Positions 16,976 through 23,105 of a DNA stretch of 37,069 bases are shown here, in pieces; position 1 is the first letter of the stretch, and every line of letters starts with the position of its first letter. Made by a program: the position numbers and the translations under genes. The DNA lies in contig ONLA01000005.1 of NCBI GenBank assembly GCA_900318495.1, positions 1-37,069 on the forward strand, in the 5' to 3' direction. The notes beneath the pieces were generated by a model, which searched no databases, had not been told where the DNA came from, and was given only the letters and a program-made list of their open reading frames with translations. The stretch comes from an uncultured Eubacteriales bacterium. Its GTDB lineage: Bacteria; Bacillota; Clostridia; Oscillospirales; Acutalibacteraceae.

Positions 16976-18424
16976 ATGGGAAGATTTAAGGATTATTTTA
17001 AAATATATGATTCGGAGGAAACCAAGGCGGTTTTTGAAAAAAACGAGTACGATTCCAACCGCCTGTCACTATGGGTAATATTCTTTTGCGCTTTAATCCT
17101 TATTGTGGCGTGGATTTTGAATTTAGCCGGTGTGTTTTCGGTTTCTAAGCAAAGAATGACCTTCCTTTCAATACTGGGCTTGGCGGAATTCGCTGTGCCG
17201 GTTATACTCTATTTTAAATTCAACGGCAGAAAACGCTGGCTGAAATATGTTATGATAATAGCCCTGCTGTGCGTGTGTACACAATTGTTCGGAATACTTA
17301 ATCACAACGTTATTCTGATTATGATACTTCCGGTGCTGTTATCCGGAAGGTATTTTTCCAAGGGCTTTACAGTAATGATTTCAATTTTGTCGGTTGTGCT
17401 GTTGGCAGCGGCAAGCGTGACGTCTGTTCTGTATGGAATAATTGACCTGAATTTTTTTCCCCGCATTGAGGACGGAACTGTAATTGTGATTCAAAACGGC
17501 TTGCGTTCTTCGGTTACCGCTTTGGAAACAGATTCCGCAAAGGCAGTAATTTGGATGTTGATTAACGGCTTTTTGCCGAGACTCCTTGTGTTTACCGTAA
17601 TCAGCTTTATTGCTGTTTATATTGCCAAGCACGGCCACGATATGGTGCTCAGTCAGGACGAAATTTCACGTGCGTCCGCAAATGTTAAATCCGAGCTGAA
17701 CACAGCCACTCAAATTCAAAACAGTATGGTTCCCAATATTTTCCCGGCTTTTCCCGACAGAAAAGAGTTTGACATATTTGCCGCGATGTATACGGCTAAG
17801 GAGGTCGGCGGCGATTTTTATGACTTTTTCTTAACGGATGAAAAACACCTTGCTCTTGTAATAGCGGATGTTTCCGGAAAAGGTGTTCCTGCCGCGCTGT
17901 TTATGATGGCTTCAAAAATCTTAATCAGCGACAGAACGCTGATGGGAGGCAGTCCTGCCGAAATTCTTGAATTTGTTAACAACCGTATTTGCAGCAACAA
18001 TCAGGCTGATATGTTTATTTCGGTATGGCTCGGTATTATGGATCTTGAAACAGGTGTGGTTACAGCTTCAAACGCAGGTCATGAATATCCTGCAATATAC
18101 AGAAACGGCGAAAAGTTTACCGTTATGAAGGACAAGCATGATTTTGTAATCGGCGGTTTGGACGGAATTCCTTACAATACATATGAGTTTAAGCTCAACA
18201 AAGGCGACGCTCTGTTTCTTTATACCGACGGCGTCCCGGAAGCAAATAATTCTAAAAATGAACTGTTCGGAGTAGACCGTATGACAGCCGCGCTGAATAT
18301 CAGTTCAGCCGGAGCACCGGAAGAAATTGTTACAAACGTCAAAAATGAGGTTAACAAATTCACCGGCGACAGTACGCAGTTTGATGATTTTACTATGTTG
18401 TGCATCAGATATAACGGAAGGTGA
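16976..18424 (+). CDS. Membrane SpoIIE/RsbU-type PP2C phosphatase
   Basis: This protein has about 482 residues. The N-terminal part (to about residue 215) has roughly six hydrophobic helices. A SpoIIE-type PP2C domain follows, with EVGGDFYDFF, ADVSGKG, TDGVPEA and QFDDFTML. It should dephosphorylate a phosphoserine STAS protein in response to a membrane-sensed signal. The start could be ATG 16976 (GGGTGA five bases upstream) or GTG 16967, which overlaps the RsbW stop. Either way the genes are translationally coupled. Unlike its paralogue at 7798-9537, it has no HATPase tail; that function is the separate upstream gene. Confidence 0.92.
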   Translation: MGRFKDYFKIYDSEETKAVFEKNEYDSNRLSLWVIFFCALILIVAWILNLAGVFSVSKQRMTFLSILGLAEFAVPVILYFKFNGRKRWLKYVMIIALLCVCTQLFGILNHNVILIMILPVLLSGRYFSKGFTVMISILSVVLLAAASVTSVLYGIIDLNFFPRIEDGTVIVIQNGLRSSVTALETDSAKAVIWMLINGFLPRLLVFTVISFIAVYIAKHGHDMVLSQDEISRASANVKSELNTATQIQNSMVPNIFPAFPDRKEFDIFAAMYTAKEVGGDFYDFFLTDEKHLALVIADVSGKGVPAALFMMASKILISDRTLMGGSPAEILEFVNNRICSNNQADMFISVWLGIMDLETGVVTASNAGHEYPAIYRNGEKFTVMKDKHDFVIGGLDGIPYNTYEFKLNKGDALFLYTDGVPEANNSKNELFGVDRMTAALNISSAGAPEEIVTNVKNEVNKFTGDSTQFDDFTMLCIRYNGR

Positions 18425-18468
18425 CAGAACAGTCCGTGTATCATATATAATAAAGAAAGGTGTTTGCA

Positions 18469-19296
18469 ATGAAAAAAATATTATTGGTTATGTTAGCCGG
18501 AATAATAACGGCATCGTCTGTTTCTGCCTGTTCTCCGCAGCAGAATACGGACAGGGAAACAATTTTCCAGGTTGCGCTGCTCCAATCCTTAACTCAGGGA
18601 TACTATGACGGCATTATAGGAGTAGAGGAGCTTAAAAAGCACGGAGATACCGGAATAGGTACCTTCGAGGGCGTAAACGGCGAGATGATTGTTTTGGACG
18701 GCAAGGTTTATCAGGCGCTCGGCGACGGAACCGTAAAGGAAGCTGACAAAAGTGAAACAGTTCCTTTTTCGAACGTTACGTTTTTTGATAATGATAAAAC
18801 CGAAACGCTGTCAAAGGCGGAAAACATCAACAAGCTCAAGGATCAGCTTAATAAAACTGTTGAGGCAAACGGCAAAAACCTGTTTTATATGGTAAAGGTT
18901 ACAGGCGAATTCAAGAAGATGAATGTTCGCAGCGAGCTTAAACAGGAAAAACCATATAAATCACTTGACAAGGCGCTGGCAACCGATCAGCGAGAGTTTA
19001 ACTATGAAAACATAAAGGGTACAATCGTAGCTCTGTATTGTCCCGATTATATGGACGGACTTAATACTCCGGGCTGGCATTTCCACTTTATCTCGGACGA
19101 CAAAACAAAAGGCGGTCATATTCTTGACCTGGCGTTTGATTCCGCCGAGGCGAAGTTTGATTTAACACAGGGCTTTAATCTGCATCTTTCCGACAATAAC
19201 GAGTTTCAGAAGATGGAGCTTTCAAAGGATGTAAGCGACGCGATTAAAAAGGTAGAAACAAACGAAGATACTGCCAAAGCATCTACCAAAGACTAA
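18469..19296 (+). CDS. budA: Alpha-acetolactate decarboxylase, predicted lipoprotein
   Basis: This 275-residue protein converts acetolactate to acetoin, a step in acetoin/butanediol formation. Family features include the opening FQVALLQSLTQGYYDG, GDTGIGTFEGVNGEM, VLDGKVYQ, and the metal-site region TPGWHFHFIS followed by GGHILD, which supplies the three zinc-binding histidines. A lipoprotein signal precedes the domain: Lys-Lys, a hydrophobic core and a VSAC lipobox with Cys21, so the enzyme is probably anchored outside the membrane. Some Bacillus-type homologues are secreted, whereas many others are cytoplasmic. ATG 18469 follows AGAAAGG; an in-frame GTG at 18460 overlaps that site. It starts 44 bases after the PP2C gene and may be read through from it. 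Confidence 0.9.
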   Translation: MKKILLVMLAGIITASSVSACSPQQNTDRETIFQVALLQSLTQGYYDGIIGVEELKKHGDTGIGTFEGVNGEMIVLDGKVYQALGDGTVKEADKSETVPFSNVTFFDNDKTETLSKAENINKLKDQLNKTVEANGKNLFYMVKVTGEFKKMNVRSELKQEKPYKSLDKALATDQREFNYENIKGTIVALYCPDYMDGLNTPGWHFHFISDDKTKGGHILDLAFDSAEAKFDLTQGFNLHLSDNNEFQKMELSKDVSDAIKKVETNEDTAKASTKD

Positions 19297-19345
19297 AGGC
19301 AACACCGCACAATTCAAGGCGCACTGATCACCTGAATAACGCTTT
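19296..19345 (+). repeat. Intergenic repeat, copy B
   Basis: The first 29 bases repeat copy A in the opposite orientation with one mismatch. The following segment (TGATCACCTGAAT, ending near 19337) resembles the centre of copy C at 34960-34971. The repeat begins on the last base of the acetolactate decarboxylase stop codon. Confidence 0.75.
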
Positions 19346-19428
19346 ATTGCTTAAACCGCGGAGCTTTTTGTTGTTTATCTTGTTTTCCTTGTGAAAAACA
19401 TCCGAAAACCAAAAACCTTATAATTATC

Positions 19429-19464
19429 AGGTCCGTTCCGGTTTATGTGCCGGACGGACCTTTT
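19429..19464 (+). terminator. Intrinsic terminator
   Basis: The stem AGGTCCGT-CCGG/CCGGACGGACCT has one bulged T, a short loop and a TTTT tail. It lies 133 bases after the decarboxylase stop and just before the next promoter. Confidence 0.75.
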
Positions 19465-19470
19465 ATATGC

Positions 19471-19499
19471 TTGCAATAATTGCGTTTTTAAAGTATAAT
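19471..19499 (+). promoter_or_regulatory. Promoter for the LUD-domain gene
   Basis: TTGCAA and TATAAT are separated by 17 bases, and the start codon is about 30 bases downstream. Confidence 0.75.
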
Positions 19500-19530
19500 A
19501 AAAATATGAAATTGGTACGGAGGAATATTT

Positions 19531-20193
19531 ATGACAGAAGAGCTTAAAAACAGAATTGAAAAAACTATGCAAAACCTGAAGCGCAATAAAATGGAGCCTT
19601 ATTTTGTCGAGAACGGCGAAGAAGCCTGCGGGCTTGTAAAGAAGCTGATTAATAAGGGCGACGTAGTTTCGTGCGGCGGTTCGGTAACATTGAAGCAAAC
19701 AGGTGTTTACGACGTAATTTCGTCATCCAATTATAACTTTCTTGACCGGAGCGTGCCGGGCTTGACGCGTGAACAGATAGAAGATGTTTACCGTAAAACC
19801 TTCAGCGCGGATGTGTTTGTTACAAGCACAAACGCTCTTACCGAAAACGGAGAATTGTATAACGTTGACGGCAATTCCAACCGCGTTGCCGCAATCCTTT
19901 ACGGACCTAAAAGCGTAGTGGTTGTATGCGGAGTTAACAAGCTTGTAAAAAATATTGAAGAAGCGGTTTACAGGGTAAAGACTAAGGCGGCGCCTCCGAA
20001 TACCGTGCGCCTCGGAATAGACACCTACTGTGCCAAAAAAGGTCAGTGTGTTTCACTCGGAAAGGATAATCCCGAGTTGTGCGAAGGTTGTCACGGTGAC
20101 GGAAGAATTTGCTGCAACTATGTAGTTTGCGCTCAGCAGCGCCATGTCAACAGAATTAAAGTTATAATCGTTAACGAGGAGCTCGGTTACTGA
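19531..20193 (+). CDS. LUD-domain protein (LutC/YkgG, DUF162 family)
   Basis: This 220-residue cytosolic protein belongs to the lactate-utilisation LUD family. It shows VVSCGGSVTLKQTGVYD, FVTSTNALTENGELYNVDG and VVVCGVNKLVKN, the conserved core. The C terminus carries a cysteine-rich tail (C-x6-C spacing, then CEGCHGDGRICCNYVVC) that could bind a metal or Fe-S cluster. LutA and LutB partners are absent, so lactate oxidation cannot be assumed. Stand-alone LUD proteins of this form are common in Clostridia with unclear function. The start follows GGAGGAATATTT and has its own promoter. Confidence 0.88.
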   Translation: MTEELKNRIEKTMQNLKRNKMEPYFVENGEEACGLVKKLINKGDVVSCGGSVTLKQTGVYDVISSSNYNFLDRSVPGLTREQIEDVYRKTFSADVFVTSTNALTENGELYNVDGNSNRVAAILYGPKSVVVVCGVNKLVKNIEEAVYRVKTKAAPPNTVRLGIDTYCAKKGQCVSLGKDNPELCEGCHGDGRICCNYVVCAQQRHVNRIKVIIVNEELGY

Positions 20194-20200
20194 TTAGAGC

Positions 20201-20234
20201 CGCAAAAAATAAAAGCTCCCTCTTTTGAGGGAGC
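20201..20234 (-). terminator. Intrinsic terminator for the small minus-strand ORF
   Basis: The perfect 8-bp stem GCTCCCTC/GAGGGAGC has a TTTT loop. The T-rich tail (TTTTATTTTTT) is present only when read on the minus strand, so the terminator serves the ORF at 20247-20342 and not the LUD gene. Confidence 0.8.
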
Positions 20235-20246
20235 GGACGGCGGAAA

Positions 20247-20342
20247 TTATTTCGCGGAGTTGTTCTTTGTCTGCTTTTTCTTTTCGCTGTCCTTGCAGTT
20301 CTGAGTACCGTTGGTGTTCTTTGTGTTCTTTACGTTATCCAT
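20247..20342 (-). CDS. Small hydrophilic 31-residue protein
   Basis: This ORF encodes 31 residues, beginning MDNVKNTKNTNGTQ and ending KKKQTKNNSAK, very rich in Lys, Asn and Thr, with one Cys. The ATG follows AAAGGAGGTGTTACA, a near-perfect ribosome binding site, and an intrinsic terminator lies 12 bases after the stop, so it looks like a complete single-gene unit. It is divergent from the RsmF gene. No domain is recognised. The composition recalls small spore-associated or nucleic-acid-binding peptides, but that is speculation. A standard minimum-length cutoff would miss it. Confidence 0.65.
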   Translation of the reverse strand: MDNVKNTKNTNGTQNCKDSEKKKQTKNNSAK

Positions 20343-20401
20343 TGTAACACCTCCTTTGCTAAACTATTACTATTATTATCCCAAAATACGGAAATATACA
20401 T

Positions 20402-21730
20402 ATGAATGAATTTTTATTAAGAATGAAATCTCTTTTGGGAGAAGAATACGGACAGTTTTTGAAATATTACGAAGCCGGTAATGTTCGCGGACTTCGTGTT
20501 AATACATTAAAATGCACGGCTGAAAAGCTCGAAAAATCGCTTGATTTTCCGCTTGAACCTACTCCGTTCTGTCCTGACGGCTTCTATATTCCCAATGAGG
20601 TTGAGGGCTTGGGCAATCATCCTTTGCATCATTGCGGAGCGTTTTATATTCAGGAACCGTCCGCTTCATCCGCGGTTGAAATGCTCGGGGTGCAAAAAGG
20701 CGACCGGGTGCTTGATTTGTGCGCCGCTCCCGGCGGAAAAAGTACACAAATAGGGGCTAAGCTCGGCGGAACAGGATTGCTGTGGAGTAATGAAATTGTA
20801 AAAAGCCGCGCAAATATTCTTTTATCGAATATTGAACGTATGGGAATTTCCAACGCGGTGGTATCAAATACTCATCCCGAAACGCTGTGCGCGGTTTTGT
20901 CTGAGCAGTTCGACAAGGTTCTTGTAGACGCTCCGTGCAGCGGCGAGGGAATGTTCCGCAAAAACAGCGAAGCCCAAAACGAGTGGAGTGAAGCCCACGT
21001 AAAAAGCTGCGCAGCGCGCCAGCTCAATATTTTGAACAGCGCGAAACACGCTCTTAAAAGCGGCGGCGTTATGGTGTATTCAACGTGCACTTTCTCTAAG
21101 GAAGAAAACGAGGATGTAATTACTCGGTTTCTCGAAGAAAACCCTGATTTCAGCCTTGAGGATTCCGGGGTATGTTTCGGAAGACCCGCACTTGTACACG
21201 CGAGAAGGATTTTTCCGATGGACGGCGGCGAAGGCCATTTTGCCGCAAGGCTGAGAAAACAAGGTGAATTATATAATAATTCTTTTTCAGAAAATAAAAA
21301 TGCTTCCGATGATAAAATTCTAAGCTTTTATGACAGTATTTTAAGAGACAGACCGTTTGGTGAACGCGTTAATATTATCAGGGATAAGATTATAATTCTC
21401 CCTGAGAATTTTAGTGTCCCGGTACAAAATTGGAAATCACTCGGGATAATTCGCGCAGGAGTAATCCTCGGCGAGATAGTGAAAAACAGAATTGAACCGC
21501 ATCACAGTGCTTTTATGGCTGCCAAGCCCGGGCAATGCGTTAACTTTATCGACCTTGACGCTTCGTCACAGGATATTAAAGCGTTTCTTCACGGCGAGGA
21601 AATTTCCGCTCCGGAGGAAATCCGCGGCTATACCGCGGTGTGCGTCAACGGTATGACAACAGGTTTTGGCAAAGCGTCGGGCGGCAGACTAAAAAATAAA
21701 TATCCGAAAGGTTTACGGACTTTAAAATGA
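20402..21730 (+). CDS. rsmF: rRNA cytosine-C5 methyltransferase, RsmF/NOL1-NOP2-Sun family
   Basis: This 442-residue SAM-dependent enzyme should methylate cytosine in rRNA. The N terminus holds the RNA-binding segment with GLRVNTLK. The Rossmann core shows LDLCAAPGGKSTQ (SAM binding), VDAPCSGEGMFRK (one catalytic cysteine) and YSTCTFSKEENE (the second cysteine). A C-terminal region of about 130 residues, with IEPHHSAFMA and KNKYPKGLR, matches the Bacillota RsmF form. The ribosome binding site is weak. The stop overlaps the RsmA start as ATGA, linking two rRNA methylation enzymes. The exact target base is not deducible. Confidence 0.92.
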   Translation: MNEFLLRMKSLLGEEYGQFLKYYEAGNVRGLRVNTLKCTAEKLEKSLDFPLEPTPFCPDGFYIPNEVEGLGNHPLHHCGAFYIQEPSASSAVEMLGVQKGDRVLDLCAAPGGKSTQIGAKLGGTGLLWSNEIVKSRANILLSNIERMGISNAVVSNTHPETLCAVLSEQFDKVLVDAPCSGEGMFRKNSEAQNEWSEAHVKSCAARQLNILNSAKHALKSGGVMVYSTCTFSKEENEDVITRFLEENPDFSLEDSGVCFGRPALVHARRIFPMDGGEGHFAARLRKQGELYNNSFSENKNASDDKILSFYDSILRDRPFGERVNIIRDKIIILPENFSVPVQNWKSLGIIRAGVILGEIVKNRIEPHHSAFMAAKPGQCVNFIDLDASSQDIKAFLHGEEISAPEEIRGYTAVCVNGMTTGFGKASGGRLKNKYPKGLRTLK

Positions 21731-22569
21731 ACAGATTATCAGACATCGGTACAATTAAAGAGCTTTTAAGCAAACACGGCTTTACTTTTTCAAAATCACT
21801 CGGTCAAAACTTTTTGATAAATCCCTCCGTGTGTCCGCGAATGGCGGAGCTGTCGGGAGCAGGCGGTGCGGGAGTCATCGAAATCGGACCGGGAATCGGC
21901 GTGCTCACAAACGAGCTTTGTAAAATATCCGAAAAGGTTGTCGCGGTTGAGCTTGACAAAAGACTGTTGCCGGTTTTGGAAGAAACGCTTTCGGAATATG
22001 ACAATGTAAAAATAATTAACGCTGATGTTATGGAGCTTGATTTAAATAAATTAATAGCTGAGGAATTTAGCGGTATGGACGTTGTTGTTTGCGCTAATTT
22101 GCCGTATTATATCACATCGCCGATTATTATGAAGCTTCTCGAGGACAAACTGCCGTTAAAGGCAATAACCGTTATGGTTCAAAAGGAAGCGGCACAGCGG
22201 ATTTGCGCTGACGTCGGCTCAAGAATGAGCGGAGCGGTCACTGTATCGGTAAATTACTACGCAAAGCCTCAGATGTTGTTTTCGGTCAGCGCCGGTTCAT
22301 TTATGCCTGCCCCAAAGGTCGATTCCGCGGTAATCAGACTTGATGTGCTTTCCGAGCCTCCATTTAAAACCGATGAAAAGAAGTTTTTCGAGGTAGTCAG
22401 GGCGGCGTTTTCTCAAAGGAGAAAGGTTATTTCAAACTCACTCAGCTCGGGTCTTTCAATTAGTAAGGACAGAACGCTTGAGGTTCTTGAAGCGGCAAAT
22501 GTGCCTTCAAACGCGAGAGCCGAAAAGCTCAGTCTTGAAAATTTTGCTGACATAGCAAAAAATTTGTGA
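21727..22569 (+). CDS. rsmA: 16S rRNA (adenine1518/1519-N6)-dimethyltransferase
   Basis: This 280-residue KsgA/RsmA enzyme dimethylates two adjacent adenines near the 3' end of 16S rRNA during small-subunit assembly. Diagnostic segments are SLGQNFLINPSV, IEIGPGIGVLTNEL (SAM loop), VVAVELDKRL and the catalytic ANLPYYITSPI. The C-terminal helical part includes FSQRRKVISNSL. Its length is normal. It is coupled to rsmF by a four-base overlap and is followed ten bases later by a small membrane protein gene. Confidence 0.96.
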   Translation: MNRLSDIGTIKELLSKHGFTFSKSLGQNFLINPSVCPRMAELSGAGGAGVIEIGPGIGVLTNELCKISEKVVAVELDKRLLPVLEETLSEYDNVKIINADVMELDLNKLIAEEFSGMDVVVCANLPYYITSPIIMKLLEDKLPLKAITVMVQKEAAQRICADVGSRMSGAVTVSVNYYAKPQMLFSVSAGSFMPAPKVDSAVIRLDVLSEPPFKTDEKKFFEVVRAAFSQRRKVISNSLSSGLSISKDRTLEVLEAANVPSNARAEKLSLENFADIAKNL

Positions 22570-22579
22570 GGTAGAGTTT

Positions 22580-22918
22580 ATGCAAAAGAAAGGCTTTAAA
22601 TTCAAAAGGAAAATGAATTTCCTGTATAAAATATCATTTATCCTTTGTCTGCTGTGTTTGCCGCTGCTTGTGATTTCAATGATAGTGGCATATCTTTTTG
22701 AAGAACCCGAGCTTTCGGTTATATTTTCGGGTTCGGGCGCGTTTTTGGCGTTCCTCGGAATAATACTCGCTATGCTCAGCAAACCAAAAAAGCCCAAAAA
22801 GAAGAAGGTTAAAAACGAAGAACCGCCGGAAGATACACCCGACATTACCTTTACGGTTGTTGAAAAAGAATTTCCGCCTGCCGCCCAAAAAAACGTTGAC
22901 ACTGCTCCTCAAAACTGA
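22580..22918 (+). CDS. Small two-helix membrane protein, unknown function
   Basis: This 112-residue protein has a basic N terminus, two hydrophobic helices (about residues 16-40 and 48-66), a very basic Lys/Pro stretch (KPKKPKKKKVK) and an acidic, proline-rich tail. No family is recognised. It starts ten bases after rsmA and is probably in the same transcript. Its last codons contain the complete promoter of the downstream riboswitch-ATPase unit (22896-22924), so the tail sequence may be partly constrained by that promoter. Confidence 0.7.
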   Translation: MQKKGFKFKRKMNFLYKISFILCLLCLPLLVISMIVAYLFEEPELSVIFSGSGAFLAFLGIILAMLSKPKKPKKKKVKNEEPPEDTPDITFTVVEKEFPPAAQKNVDTAPQN

Positions 22919-22924
22919 TATAAT
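22896..22924 (+). promoter_or_regulatory. Sigma-A-type promoter of the riboswitch-ATPase unit
   Basis: Perfect TTGACA and TATAAT boxes are separated by 17 bases. They overlap the end of the preceding small gene. Confidence 0.85.
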
Positions 22925-22929
22925 GAATT

Positions 22930-23026
22930 TGTAAAGGGGAGTAGTTCGCGGCAATAGCCGTGGTATATTTCGCCAATCTCATACCTGCCCGACGGGTATC
23001 GGATATATCTTAAAGAACGAGACTTT
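22930..23026 (+). ncRNA. yybP-ykoY manganese riboswitch aptamer
   Basis: The leader contains the family hallmarks AAAGGGGAGTAG near the 5' end, a central CCCGAC loop segment, and the closing AACGAGACTTTT. The known ligand is Mn2+, which docks the two loops, and the class often precedes P-type ATPases, as here. The 3' side of the aptamer shares bases 23020-23026 with the following terminator stem, so ligand binding should prevent termination and turn the pump on. Confidence 0.85.
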
Positions 23027-23067
23027 TATTGCAACGGAACTGTGTATGCAATAGAAGTCTTTTTTTG
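23020..23067 (+). terminator. Riboswitch expression-platform terminator
   Basis: A 14-bp stem (AGACTTTTATTGCA with TGCAATAGAAGTCT, one G-T pair) is followed by seven T residues. It competes with the last aptamer stem. Confidence 0.85.
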
Positions 23068-23105
23068 TTGTAAATACAATCTTAATCTATTTTACGGAGG
23101 CTAAT

